Numbered from the stretch's first letter, positions 53,025 through 62,238 are shown. The stretch: DNA of 64,000 nucleotides from SZAS-79 sp963844255 (GCA_963844255.1 CAWJNP010000030.1:1-64000), one strand, 5' to 3'. Made by a program: numbers and translations. The notes: generated by a model not told the origin, from the sequence alone.

Positions 53025-54524
53025 AGGCCAAGCTCCTTCCACAGCGCATCCACGCGCCGTTTGACCGCCGCATCCATGCTGATCGGCGTGCCCCAGGTGC
53101 GCGTGGTCTCGCCCGGCCACTTGTTGGTCGCATCGATCCCCATCTTCGAGCCCAGCCCGGACACCGGGCTGGCGAAATCGAGGTAATCGATCGGCGTGTT
53201 CTCTGCGATCAGCGTGTCGCGCGCCGGGTCGACGCGCGTGGTGATCGCCCAGATCACTTCCTTCCAGTCGCGCACGTCGACGTCGTCGTCGGTGACCACG
53301 ATGAACTTCGTGTACATGAACTGGCGCAGGAAGCTCCACACGCCGAACATCACGCGCTTGGCGTGGCCCGGGTACTGCTTTTTCATGCTCACGATCGCCA
53401 TCCGGTACGAGCACCCCTCGGGCGGCAGGTAGAAGTCGACGATCTCGGGAAACTGCTTCACCAGCAGCGGCACGAACACTTCGTTCAGCGCCACGCCGAG
53501 CATTGCCGGCTCGTCGGGCGGCTTGCCGGTGTAGGTGCTGTGATAGATCGGCGCACGGCGCAAGGTCATGCGCTCGATGGTCAACACCGGAAAGTTGTCC
53601 ACTTCGTTGTAGTAGCCGGTGTGATCGCCGAACGGGCCTTCGGGCGCGGTGTCGCCCGGGTGGATCGCGCCTTCGAGGACGATTTCCGCCGAGGCCGGCA
53701 CCTGCAGGTCGTTGCCCAGGCATTTGACCAGCGTCGGTACGCGCGCCGCGCAAGAGGCCCGCGAACTGGTATTCCCCCAGCGCGTCCGGCACCGGCGTGA
53801 CCGCAGCCAGCAGCGTGGCCGGATCCGCACCCAGCACCACCGACACCGGAAACGGCTCGCCCGGATGCGCGAGCTGATGGTCGCGGAAATCCAGCGCTCC
53901 GCCGCGCTGCGCAAGCCAGCGCATGATGACCCGGTTCGGCCCGATCACCTGCTGCCGGTAGATGCCGAGGTTCTGCCGCAACTTCGAATCCGGCAGGCCC
54001 TGCGGCCCGCGCGTCACCGTCAGCCCCCAGGTGATCAGCGGCCCCGCATCGCCGGGCCAGCAGGTCTGGATCGGCAACTGCGACAGATCCACGTCGCGCC
54101 CCTCGCGCACCACCTCCTGGCACGGCGCCGAGGACACCACCTTGGGCGCCATGTCGAACACCTTCTTCGCGAGCCGTCCGAGTTCCGGCAACCGCTCCCA
54201 GAGATCCTTGAACCCCTTGGGTGGCTGCGGCTCCTTCATCGAGGCAAGCAGGCGACCGATGTCGCGCAAGGACGGCGCGTCAGCGTCCGTGCCGTCGACC
54301 CCCATCGCGAGCCCCACGCGGCGCACGCAGCCGAACAGATTCCCAAGCACGGGAATCGTGTGACCCGCCGGCTTCTCGAACAGGATCGCCGGCCCGCCCG
54401 CGCGCAGCACACGATCGCAGATTTCGGTCATCTCGTATTTCGGCGAGACCTCGACGGACACGCGTTTGAGTTCCCCTCTGCCTTCGAGCTGGGTGACAAA
54501 ATCGCGCAGGTCGGTGTAGTTCAC
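53021..54524 (-). pseudogene. ubiD: UbiD decarboxylase, frameshifted
   Basis: 3-octaprenyl-4-hydroxybenzoate decarboxylase (prenylated-FMN enzyme) of ubiquinone synthesis. The first about 260 residues (TDLRDFVTQLEGRGELKRVS to LGEYQFAGLLRG) are in one frame; the rest (RVPTLVKCLGNDLQVPASAE through WKELGL) is in another. The shift falls within the GC run at 53741-53750. Both parts look fully conserved and the summed length is normal (about 500 residues), so a one-base sequence error in the GC repeat is at least as likely as real inactivation. Confidence 0.88.
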
Positions 54525-54527
54525 AGG

Positions 54528-55079
54528 CTAGCGGCCGGCGCCCAGACGGGCTGCGACAGTCTCGGCAAACTCGAACAATTCCGGATCGTGTCCGCGCGAA
54601 GCGAAGGTCCGTTCCAGAGCTCCGGCCGAAACCGTCAGCACCGTGTTTCCTATCCATGCTGGCACCAGCCACGAGAGCCCGCGCAGGCCAAGCACGGCAC
54701 CCACCAGCGGCAACAGCCCGACGCAAAAATCCAACGCCTCGAGCGCAGCCGGCAGGAAGGCCCCTCCCCCCTGCGACTGGGTATTCATTTCGGCGAATCC
54801 CATCGCGACCAGCGAGCGAAGCGGCCAATAAGACCCGATCACGAGCACGGCAATGAAAAGCAGGATTCCCCCCCACTGCAGCCGGCCCGCATCGCGCTCA
54901 AACCCGGCGCGCAGCGCGCCCAGGCGGTCCAGCGGCATCACTTCGAAAAAATCTCCCGCGCGATGCTCGAGCCGCGTTGCAAACAGCGCAAGGTGCGAGC
55001 CGCGCAGTTCCCCGCGCCGGAACTCGAAGGTCGCGAGCGCGGTGTCGCCGGCCCGACCCGGGATCGTGCCCTGGGTCAC
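54528..55079 (-). CDS. Membrane protein of unknown function
   Basis: A 183-residue protein starting at a GTG that overlaps the ubiA stop. Hydrophobic segments are near residues 72-95 (GGILLFIAVLVIGSYWPL) and 120-145 (FCVGLLPLVGAVLGLRGL). The N-terminal 60 residues are soluble. No family recognised. It lies between ubiA and ubiD, suggesting a link with quinone synthesis or simply operon membership. Confidence 0.65.
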   Translation of the reverse strand: MTQGTIPGRAGDTALATFEFRRGELRGSHLALFATRLEHRAGDFFEVMPLDRLGALRAGFERDAGRLQWGGILLFIAVLVIGSYWPLRSLVAMGFAEMNTQSQGGGAFLPAALEALDFCVGLLPLVGAVLGLRGLSWLVPAWIGNTVLTVSAGALERTFASRGHDPELFEFAETVAARLGAGR

Positions 55080-55957
55080 TGCAGACCCGGGAACGGATAG
55101 GACAGCGAGATGCCCGCAAAAATGACGGCGCCCACCCAGTTGTTGTGCATGAAGGCCTTGAAGCAGCGTTCGCGAGAGCGACCGCGGATCAAAAACCAAT
55201 GATAGCCCATCAGTATTGCAGCCACACCGAGCCCCGCGTAGTAGGCCACGCCCAGCCCGAGCAGCGTACCCGCCGCAGCCAGTGTGACGAGCATCGCGAC
55301 GTAGAAGCACATCACGCCCGCAATGTCCCACCGTCCCAGCGCGATCGCCGCAGTTCGAATGCCGATGCGGCGATCGTCCTCACGGTCGACCATCGCATAC
55401 TCGGTGTCGTAGGCGAGCGCCCAGAAAATGTTCGCCGCGAGCAACAGCCAGCACACCGGCGGCAGCGCATCGGTGACGGCCGCATACGCCATCGGGATGC
55501 CGAATCCGAATGCCACACCCAGATAGGCCTGCGGCAGCCAGAAGAAACGTTTTGTGAACGGGTAGGTCGCTGCGACGAACAGCGCGACGAACGAGAGGCC
55601 TATGGCCAGCGGCGACAGAAACAGCACCAGCCCGAAAGCGATCAACGCCAGGAACGCGGCGACTGCGAGGGCCTCGCGCGGATGGATCTCGCCGGCGACG
55701 ATCGGCCGCCCGCGTGTGCGTTCGACATGCGCGTCGAAATTCCGGTCGGCGTAGTCGTTGATCGCGCAGCCTGCCGAGCGCATAAGCAGCGTGCCGAACG
55801 CGAAGATGAGCACGATATGCACCTGCGGACGGCCCTCCGATGCGAGCCACACGGCCCACAGCGTGGGCCACAGCAGGAGCAGCGTCCCGATCGGCTTGTC
55901 GAGCCGGATCAGCCGAGTGTAGGCATCGAGTCGGGCAACGAGCGCGGCGCGGTTCAT
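55076..55957 (-). CDS. ubiA: 4-hydroxybenzoate polyprenyltransferase
   Basis: A 293-residue integral membrane prenyltransferase: first aspartate-rich motif INDYADRNFDAHVERT, second motif DTEYAMVDREDD, with about eight membrane helices. It attaches the isoprenoid chain to 4-hydroxybenzoate. ATG at 55957; 29-base gap after recG. Confidence 0.95.
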   Translation of the reverse strand: MNRAALVARLDAYTRLIRLDKPIGTLLLLWPTLWAVWLASEGRPQVHIVLIFAFGTLLMRSAGCAINDYADRNFDAHVERTRGRPIVAGEIHPREALAVAAFLALIAFGLVLFLSPLAIGLSFVALFVAATYPFTKRFFWLPQAYLGVAFGFGIPMAYAAVTDALPPVCWLLLAANIFWALAYDTEYAMVDREDDRRIGIRTAAIALGRWDIAGVMCFYVAMLVTLAAAGTLLGLGVAYYAGLGVAAILMGYHWFLIRGRSRERCFKAFMHNNWVGAVIFAGISLSYPFPGLQ

Positions 55958-55986
55958 GGCGGGATTATCACACCCGTGGCCCGGGT

Positions 55987-58137
55987 TCAGACCCGCGCGA
56001 ATTCCTGCCGGCTGCCGAGCCACCGCTCGACATGGGCGCGCGCCTCGGCCGGAAACCGTTCGAGCATCCGTTCGGCCGCCTCGCGCGCAAGCGCGATCAT
56101 CGGTTCGTCCTTCTCCAGGTCCGCAAAGCGCAGCAGCGGCGCGCCGCTCTGCCGCTCCCCGAGGTATTCGCCCGGACCGCGCAGATGCAGGTCGGCGCGC
56201 GCCACCTCGAACCCGTCCGAGTTCTCGTAAATCACCTTCAGCCGCGCACGCGCCATCTGTGACAGCGGCCCGGCGTAGAGCAGCACGCAGTCGCTCGCCT
56301 GGGTGCCGCGCCCGACGCGGCCGCGCAGCTGGTGCAACTGCGCGAGACCGAAGCGCTCGGCGTGCTCGATCACCATCAGCGAGGCATTCGGCACGTCCAC
56401 GCCGACCTCGATCACCGTGGTGCAGACAAGGACCTGCAGTGCATTGTCCTTGAACGCCGCCATGGTCGCGGCCTTCTCGGCAGAGGGCATGCGACCATGG
56501 AGCAGACCGACCTTCAACTCGGGAAATTCCGCACACAACTCCGCATGCGCGTCGAGCGCGGTCTGCAGCTCGAGCGCCGGCGCGCGCATCCCGCCACGGC
56601 CCTGCCCGCCATCTCCGCCCTCGCCCTGCTCGATCAACGGGCACACCCAGTACGCCTGCTGCCCGGCGGCGCACGCCGCGCGGATTCTCGCCAGCACCTC
56701 GTCGCGGCGCGCGTTCGCAACCAGCCGGGTCTTCACCGGCGTGCGTCCGGGCGGCAGCTCGTCGATCACCGATACATCCAGATCCGCGTAATAGCTCATC
56801 GACAAGGTGCGCGGTATCGGGGTCGCGCTCATCATCAGCTGGTGCGGGACGACGCCATCGGCGTCCGCCTTCTTTCGCAGCGCGAGCCTCTGCTGCACGC
56901 CGAAGCGGTGCTGTTCGTCGACCACCGCGAGGCCCAGGCGGGCGAACTCCACGCCTTCCTGAAACAGCGCGTGCGTGCCGATCGCGATCCCCGCTTCGAA
57001 TCCGGCGACCGAATCCAGCGCGGCGCGCTTGTCCTTTTTGCCCAGTCCGCCGTGCAGCCAGGCGATCTTCACACCCAGGGGGCCCAGCCATTCGCTGAAT
57101 TTTCGATAGTGCTGCTCGGCGAGGATCTCGGTCGGCGCCATCACGGCCGCCTGCCAGCCGCTGTCGACCGCCGCAAGCGCCGCGAGCGCGGCGAGGATGG
57201 TCTTGCCGCTGCCGACATCGCCCTGCAAAAGTCGCTGCATCGGGTGGCTTTGAGCAATGTCGTTCGTGATTTCGCCCAGACAGCGCTGCTGCGCGGCCGT
57301 CAGCCGGAACGGCAGCGCACCGAGGAAGCGTTTCAGAAGCGGCCCGCCGGTGTCCAGCGCCGGTGCGGTGCGGCTGCGCCGGGCAAGGTAGTGCATGCGC
57401 ATCGACAACTGCTGCGCGAGCAACTCGTCGAACTTCACCCGCTCCCAGGCCGGATGCGTGCGCTCGATGAGCGCCGACGGATCGACGCCCGGCGGCGGCA
57501 GGTGCAGGAGGCGCACGGCGGCCGCGAAGTCCTGCAAGCGATAGCGCTCGCGCACTTCGGCCGGAATCGAATCCCCGAGCGGCTCGCTTTCCAGCGCATC
57601 GAGTACGGCGGACCGCAACGCAGGCTGCGAGACACCGGCCGTTGCCGGATAGACCGGGGTGAGCGTCCGGGGCAGCGGCGTTCCCTGTGTAACGAGCTGA
57701 TAGCGCGGATGCGCCATTTCCGCGCCCATGCGGCCGATCCTCACTTCGCCGAAGGCGCGCACCAGCAGTCCGTCGGCGATCGCACGCTCGAATTGCTTGT
57801 GCTGGCTCGGATAGAAATTGAAAAACCGCAGCGCAAGCGGCACGCCCTCGGCCTCGGCACGCACCATCAGCTGGCGGCGCGGGCGATAGGCGACCTCCAC
57901 ATCCCGCAGCGCCGCCTCGACCGCCACCGGCATGCCGGGTGGTGCGAGATCGGGGGGCGTGAGAACGGTTTCGTCCTCGTAGCGCATCGGAAGGTGCAGC
58001 ACCAGGTCGAAGCGCGAGCGGATGCCGAGCTTTTCGAGCTTCTTCGCCATCGCACCTGCAGGCTTCGCCGTCCCGCCCGCAGGCTTCGCCGCGCGGCGCG
58101 GTGCCGGCTTCCTGGTCGCGGGCTTTGCGACGCTCAC
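55987..58137 (-). CDS. recG: ATP-dependent DNA helicase RecG
   Basis: A 716-residue helicase with a wedge/OB domain at the N-terminus (MRYEDETVLTPPDL), Walker A LLQGDVGSGKTILAAL, DEQHRFG box, MSATPIPRTL, and QLRGRVGRG. It reverses stalled forks. The first 28 residues are a basic Ala/Pro-rich tail; internal starts are possible. Its start overlaps the ridA stop by four bases. Confidence 0.95.
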   Translation of the reverse strand: MSVAKPATRKPAPRRAAKPAGGTAKPAGAMAKKLEKLGIRSRFDLVLHLPMRYEDETVLTPPDLAPPGMPVAVEAALRDVEVAYRPRRQLMVRAEAEGVPLALRFFNFYPSQHKQFERAIADGLLVRAFGEVRIGRMGAEMAHPRYQLVTQGTPLPRTLTPVYPATAGVSQPALRSAVLDALESEPLGDSIPAEVRERYRLQDFAAAVRLLHLPPPGVDPSALIERTHPAWERVKFDELLAQQLSMRMHYLARRSRTAPALDTGGPLLKRFLGALPFRLTAAQQRCLGEITNDIAQSHPMQRLLQGDVGSGKTILAALAALAAVDSGWQAAVMAPTEILAEQHYRKFSEWLGPLGVKIAWLHGGLGKKDKRAALDSVAGFEAGIAIGTHALFQEGVEFARLGLAVVDEQHRFGVQQRLALRKKADADGVVPHQLMMSATPIPRTLSMSYYADLDVSVIDELPPGRTPVKTRLVANARRDEVLARIRAACAAGQQAYWVCPLIEQGEGGDGGQGRGGMRAPALELQTALDAHAELCAEFPELKVGLLHGRMPSAEKAATMAAFKDNALQVLVCTTVIEVGVDVPNASLMVIEHAERFGLAQLHQLRGRVGRGTQASDCVLLYAGPLSQMARARLKVIYENSDGFEVARADLHLRGPGEYLGERQSGAPLLRFADLEKDEPMIALAREAAERMLERFPAEARAHVERWLGSRQEFARV

Positions 58138-58511
58138 CCCGCGTACAGAATCGCGTCGATCTCGACCAATGCGCCGCGCGGAAGGCTCGCCACGCCGATG
58201 GCGACGCGCGCCGGATACGGTTCGCGCAGGTAACGTGCCATGACCTCGTTCACGCGCGCGAAATGCGCGAGGTCCGTGAGGTAGACCGTCATGCGAACGG
58301 TATTTTCAAGGCTCAGATCTGCCGCGAGCGCCACCGCGGCGAGATTGCGGAATACGCGGTCGATCTGCGCGTCGATGCCCTCGACCAGTTGCATCGTCGC
58401 CGGGTCGAAGCCGATCTGGCCCGAAATATAGAGCGTGTCCCCGGCGCGGATCGCCTGCGAATAGGTTCCGATCGCGGCGGGCGCGTCCTTCGAGTGGATT
58501 GCGGTTTTCAT
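58134..58511 (-). CDS. ridA: RidA/YjgF-family enamine/imine deaminase
   Basis: A 125-residue RidA: AIGTYSQAIRAGDTLYISGQ, the active-site arginine in YPARVAIGVASLPRGALVEID. It hydrolyses reactive enamines/imines from PLP enzymes. Four-base overlap with recG. Confidence 0.94.
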   Translation of the reverse strand: MKTAIHSKDAPAAIGTYSQAIRAGDTLYISGQIGFDPATMQLVEGIDAQIDRVFRNLAAVALAADLSLENTVRMTVYLTDLAHFARVNEVMARYLREPYPARVAIGVASLPRGALVEIDAILYAG

Positions 58512-58557
58512 TCGACAGGTAGAATCGTTCCGTGATGACGCATCTATCTTAGCCCAA

Positions 58558-58893
58558 GTGAACACCGCCCTGATTTCCAGCCTGGAAAAACTGCTCGGAA
58601 CACCGCGGGACGGTGCCCTGCTGCGCTTTTCCCTGGGCAGCGAGTACCTCAAGGGCGGCGACGCGGCCACAGCCGCCGGTCACCTCCGCGAGGCCGTTAC
58701 ACGCGATCCGGATTATTCGGCTGCATGGAAGCTGCTCGGCCGCGCGCTCGCCGAGACGGGACGCGCACCCGAGGCGCTGGAGGCCTATCGCAGCGGGATC
58801 CAGGCTGCGCACCGCAAGGGCGACAAACAGGCGGAAAAGGAAATGACGGTGTTCGCCCGACGCCTGGAGAAAGCGACCGGCACGGACGCCTAG
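58558..58893 (+). CDS. Small TPR protein
   Basis: A 111-residue protein starting with GTG. Two tetratricopeptide units are visible (LRFSLGSEYLKGGDAATAAG, DYSAAWKLLGRALAETGRAP), followed by a basic helix. Cytoplasmic scaffold of unknown partner. Divergent from ridA; last core gene before the tRNA remnant. Confidence 0.85.
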   Translation: MNTALISSLEKLLGTPRDGALLRFSLGSEYLKGGDAATAAGHLREAVTRDPDYSAAWKLLGRALAETGRAPEALEAYRSGIQAAHRKGDKQAEKEMTVFARRLEKATGTDA

Positions 58894-58915
58894 CAAGGGC
58901 GTCTGCCGGGAAAAG

Positions 58916-58955
58916 TGGTGGAGTGGAAGGGGATCGAACCCTCGACCTTCGCCCA
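58916..58955 (-). tRNA. Truncated tRNA gene, 3' end only (probable attachment site)
   Basis: On the minus strand the sequence ends CCACTCCACCA and contains a complete T arm (GAGGG TTCGATC CCCTT) and part of the variable/anticodon side (GCGAAGGTC). The rest of the cloverleaf is missing: upstream bases are unrelated. A 3' tRNA fragment next to foreign-looking DNA is the trace left when a tyrosine-integrase element inserts into a tRNA gene. The amino-acid identity cannot be read; alanine is a guess. Confidence 0.75.
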
Positions 58956-59010
58956 ACAACCACATCACACTCCAATCAATCACTTACGCGCAGCCATCGA
59001 AAAAGCGAAG

Positions 59011-59259
59011 ATGGCGTTCGTCGCTGCTTTTGGGTCACCAGATTGGTTCAATGACCTGCCTGAAGTATATCGACAATCCTCGATTTCGTACCCCCATTCG
59101 GCGATGCCATACTGGGTCACCTTGACCAACTACTTGGTTGATTGGGCAGGATGGGTCGCAGAGATGTCGACTGCTCCAATCCGAGTACATTCGATGAGAA
59201 TCGCCTTTCACGCGATGCTATGGTTGCATCTCATAACAGCAGGGGCTGCCCATGATTGA
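59011..59259 (+). CDS. Doubtful small ORF in the island border
   Basis: An 82-residue frame (MAFVAAFGSPDWFNDLPEVY start) with aromatic-rich composition and no recognised domain or clear ribosome site. It may be a gene remnant; the rest of 58956-59278 shows nothing recognisable. Confidence 0.3.
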   Translation: MAFVAAFGSPDWFNDLPEVYRQSSISYPHSAMPYWVTLTNYLVDWAGWVAEMSTAPIRVHSMRIAFHAMLWLHLITAGAAHD

Positions 59260-59278
59260 CAAGAACTCTCTGAACAAT

Positions 59279-59863
59279 TCATTGGCGCGGAAGAGAAACG
59301 GGCGGGACTGTTGGTTCAGAGGTGGCAATCCGATCGACGGCGTAGTCCGCCTCGCCGTCTTTAATCCCACGCCTCGCCAGCCAATATGCAGGCGCGGGAA
59401 TTTGTGGGGAGGTTTGGTTCAATGTGCTCTTATCTTCAGAATGACGGCGAAGCCGCTCAGTCAGTACCTGATCTGACGACTCGTCCCAGCATTCGATCGT
59501 TCGAAAAATTCTCACCTTGTTAAGCATCGCGTCAAACTTATTACCCGCATTGAGATGTTCGGAAGCCTTCTTGTTCGGATTCAGGAATGTGACGACGCTC
59601 GACAAGACGACAATTGCGATTGAAAAATAGCCACCTAGCTCACCACTGCCCGGCAACCGCGAAAATGCAGCGGCACCAGCGACTCCAGCAAGCATGACCA
59701 TCGGTAGTCCGAGGGCGAGATGAAAGAAGCTCCACAGCGTTGCAGCTTTGAAGTGTCCTTTTGAAGAATACTTGCATGCCTCCTCGATTCGGGCGGCCTC
59801 CACAATTACCTGCTCCCTCGTCTTTGAGATCTGCCGTTCGTCGGTCGAAGTTTGTTCAGTCAT
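59279..59863 (-). CDS. SLATT-domain membrane effector
   Basis: A 194-residue protein with two membrane helices (about residues 40-67 and 77-98: LWSFFHLALGLPMVMLAGVA, FSIAIVVLSSVVTFL) and the SLATT tail FDAMLNKVRIFRTIE, QIPAPAYWLARRGIKDGEAD. SLATT proteins are predicted pore-forming effectors triggered by nucleotide second messengers. The start is ATG 59863 (59875 is possible, overlapping the upstream gene). It directly follows the CD-NTase gene, making a two-gene abortive-infection module. Confidence 0.88.
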   Translation of the reverse strand: MTEQTSTDERQISKTREQVIVEAARIEEACKYSSKGHFKAATLWSFFHLALGLPMVMLAGVAGAAAFSRLPGSGELGGYFSIAIVVLSSVVTFLNPNKKASEHLNAGNKFDAMLNKVRIFRTIECWDESSDQVLTERLRRHSEDKSTLNQTSPQIPAPAYWLARRGIKDGEADYAVDRIATSEPTVPPVSLPRQ

Positions 59864-59867
59864 GTGG

Positions 59868-60752
59868 TCACCCATAAGCCGGGAAGTAGTCGCCGAATAT
59901 TTTGTCCCACATGTCAAACGCAGACGGTAGATTGCCGCGTTTCGCGAAGTCTTCAGCCTTCAGTGCGCGTTCGTATGCCATTTGAAATCGAGAGACGGCC
60001 TGGTTAATCTTCTCCTGGGTATTGATGTATGAGCCGACATCTCCACCATATCCAGCAGGATCAGGGTTTTGGCTCGCAACTAAAGCACGGCCTTTATCGA
60101 AAAAAAAGCGCACTCCAGACGGATAGCTGGAAATCTTCACGTTGTTCAGAATCGCAAGCGCCAACACTTCAAGATGGAAGGACTGAAAATGGCTGCTGAT
60201 TTTCCGATTCCAGCCTTTTATCATCTTGATAATTGGTACTAGATCACCGCCGTGCGCAGTATTGGCGGCTTTGACGATCTCGATGTGCTTGCGAGGATCG
60301 GTCGAGATCCAACTCCGACTTACGGAGTTCGGAATGATGAACCCCCCACCGTTTCGTTCGAATGCGGGCACGATGTCGACCATGAAGTCCTCGAATCGAA
60401 TCGTTACTGCCTGACCGTTTCTGCTGATGTCTGGAGTGCGCGTATAGGTCTTGAGCAATGTACGCTTCACCAAATCCAAAAGGCCGGCTTGCCCCCCGTT
60501 CTGCCCGTTGTCATAGCGGTGGAAATACTGGGAATCAAGAACGGCGAAGACATCAATATCGGCATCCTTCAAGGGGCCGATCAAGGTGCTTCTAGCGTAT
60601 GAGCCGGTCAGAAACGTATCGCTGACCACCAACCCATTCTCCACGGCCTCGCGCACCGCCTGCTGCCTCGTGGAGACGACGGATTGTTGAGGCGCCGTTA
60701 TCTCTAATCGCGATTTCAGCGTGAGGAAAGCCTGTTGAATGGTTGTCGCCAT
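59868..60752 (-). CDS. CD-NTase (SMODS-type nucleotidyltransferase), CBASS-like
   Basis: A 294-residue nucleotidyltransferase. The active site is GSYARST at 50-56, followed by DADIDVF (Asp65 and Asp67) and the third acid Asp126 in FMVDIVPAF; IIKMIKGWNRK is the usual helix of the OAS-like C-terminal part. These enzymes make cyclic oligonucleotides upon phage infection. Paired with the SLATT effector downstream, overlapping or nearly so. No ubiquitin-transfer or HORMA accessory genes are seen, so it would be a minimal (type I) system. Confidence 0.9.
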   Translation of the reverse strand: MATTIQQAFLTLKSRLEITAPQQSVVSTRQQAVREAVENGLVVSDTFLTGSYARSTLIGPLKDADIDVFAVLDSQYFHRYDNGQNGGQAGLLDLVKRTLLKTYTRTPDISRNGQAVTIRFEDFMVDIVPAFERNGGGFIIPNSVSRSWISTDPRKHIEIVKAANTAHGGDLVPIIKMIKGWNRKISSHFQSFHLEVLALAILNNVKISSYPSGVRFFFDKGRALVASQNPDPAGYGGDVGSYINTQEKINQAVSRFQMAYERALKAEDFAKRGNLPSAFDMWDKIFGDYFPAYG

Positions 60753-60997
60753 TGCCGAGCCTTTGCAGTGCGGTCAAAACCAGTTTACAACTACTCGCTT
60801 GGCGTAACGCACCTCAATCAACCGCATTGGGTTCGCGTCCAAAGCAACTTCCCAGTAGTGCGTGCGATTTGCGCAACTCTGATCAACAGGCGATGGCCCC
60901 CGATTTCAATACTTGCCCAGATCCCACAAGTGGTCCGAGCTTTTTTCCTTTCTAGCGGCCGCCGGGCACGAAGGCCCGGCGCCTGTGCACTAAGGAG
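60753..60997. other. Intergenic region with a hairpin
   Basis: No gene is supported. GCCGGGC (60961-60967) and GCCCGGC (60974-60980) form a seven-base stem with a six-base loop just beyond the DUF3892-type stop. It lacks a T-run on either strand, so it is at best a weak terminator. Confidence 0.4.
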
Positions 60998-61282
60998 TTA
61001 CGGGCACTCGGGCAAGCTGAGTAAATTGTTGGGCTGCTCGCCGTCGTTTTGCGTTTTAAGGTACTTGTTTCCGTTGTGCGTAGCCACGATTACCCACACG
61101 CTGCTGCCCTGCACGCTGGTGTAGAACCCATACGTTCCGGCTTCGATCGCGGCGATCGCGTCGGGCTGGGACATTTTCCACCGCTTGGCGTTGTGCACGC
61201 CTCCGATGCTTTGGATGCGCTCATGCACGCTCATACGGTTCGTCTTGTTAATACACATCACCTGCACGTTCTGAACTGCCAT
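60998..61282 (-). CDS. DUF3892-type small protein
   Basis: A 94-residue protein with the DUF3892 pattern: VMCINKTNRMSVHERIQSIG, the WKMSQPDAIAAIEAGTYGFY core and VIVATHNGNKYLKTQNDGE at the end. Such proteins are small, often found in mobile DNA and of unknown function. AGAGG lies eight bases upstream of the ATG. Confidence 0.82.
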   Translation of the reverse strand: MAVQNVQVMCINKTNRMSVHERIQSIGGVHNAKRWKMSQPDAIAAIEAGTYGFYTSVQGSSVWVIVATHNGNKYLKTQNDGEQPNNLLSLPECP

Positions 61283-61419
61283 CTTTTTTACCTCTTATAG
61301 CCGCCCTGCATTGAGTGGCAGCGGGAAGAGGCATGCGAACGTCGCATTGACGGCTTAAAGGGGCGTGGCCTACCATCCCCTTGCTGTGCAGTAAATGCGG
61401 CCCCACAAGGCCGTATCCG

Positions 61420-61480
61420 CCTTCGGTGCAGTTCCACCTGCACCGAAGGCACCCCGCTGACCTGTCGCAATCGCGACAGG
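61420..61480. repeat. Two adjacent hairpins in an otherwise empty region
   Basis: CCTTCGGTGCAG and CTGCACCGAAGG form a perfect 12-base stem with a six-base loop (61420-61449). CCTGTCGC-AATC-GCGACAGG forms a second perfect eight-base stem (61461-61480). The surrounding 61283-61657 contains no recognisable gene. They could be RNA structures, transcription terminators or recombination sites. Confidence 0.6.
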
Positions 61481-61657
61481 CATTGCTAATATACACCCTC
61501 CGCCAGGTAGTTATCCACAGGGCGGACTCGAAAAACATCCAACTATGTCAAGGGGTTGTCACCATTCTTCGGGCTTTCGCACGGATGCGTTTAAATCGTT
61601 GATTTACTGGATATATGAACATGCCCGGCAAGCTCGAAGTTTTATGTGTTTGCGCCG

Positions 61658-61850
61658 GCTCGAATTTGACCAGGGCGGCCGATCCTGATTGATCATGGGC
61701 ATCCGGCCTGCAACCCGCATGTTCGCTAGCGATACCAACTCATGGAACATGATTGCTGATTTCGGGCGTTGCACAGCCGCCCGCTCAAACGGCGGCCCAA
61801 GATCCCTGGTCAAAATTCAATCGGCACAGGTGGTCAAAATTCGATCGGCG
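61658..61850. mobile_element. Probable IS21-type element remnant (end repeats only)
   Basis: TGGTCAAAATTCAATCGGCA (61808-61827) and TGGTCAAAATTCGATCGGCG (61831-61850) are near-identical 20-base direct repeats. A roughly inverted copy (TCGAATTTGACCA) is at 61660-61672. Multiple TGGTCAAAATTCGATCGGC repeats at one end are typical of IS21-family termini as I remember them. No transposase remains, and the unit directly abuts the broken nuclease gene. Confidence 0.4.
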
Positions 61851-62238
61851 CCGACAGTCAGCGTTTACGACCGCGACACATTGACCGTCCTCGTCGATCA
61901 AAGGCCCGTGAAGATCCGACTCGCGGAGATTGACGCGCCCGAACTTGGTCAGGCGTTCGGAAAAGCCTCGGGCGATTCCCTAAAGGCGCTGTGTGCTGCT
62001 CAACAGGCCGAAGTTACTACAATCTCCAAAGACCGCTACGGCCGCACCGTAGGCCGTGTGACATGTCGCCAGACCGAAGCGGGAACGCACCAGGCGCGTA
62101 ACGGTATGGCTTGGGTGTATGACCGTGTATGACCGTTACGCGGATCCAAAATCATTGCTGTATCCGCTCCAGGCTGCTGCAATAGCGGCCCGACGTGGTC
62201 TGTGGTGGACGAGGCCCCTATTTCACCGTGGGAAGTGA
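61840..62238 (+). pseudogene. Thermonuclease (SNase)-family gene, truncated and frameshifted
   Basis: SNase-family signature: VKIRLAEIDAPELGQAFG and SKDRYGRTVGRVTC, then GMAWVYDR. The normal 5' part with its signal peptide is replaced by the IS-like repeats. A 10-base tandem duplication GTGTATGACC (62115-62124 and 62125-62134) shifts the frame, causing an early stop at 62130-62132. After removing one copy, the frame continues YADPKSLLYPLQAAAIAARR and GLWW to 62236-62238, the expected SNase end. The gene is therefore broken at both ends. Confidence 0.8.

Noticed and set aside
52929..54524. A single 531-residue product from the ubiD frame
   Set aside because: Residues after about 260 in that frame are low-complexity and unrelated to UbiD; the true C-terminal half continues in another frame.
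61511..61519. TTATCCACA, a perfect DnaA box, as a replication origin of the island
   Set aside because: Only a single box was seen, without iterons, an AT-rich unwinding region or a replication-initiator gene nearby.
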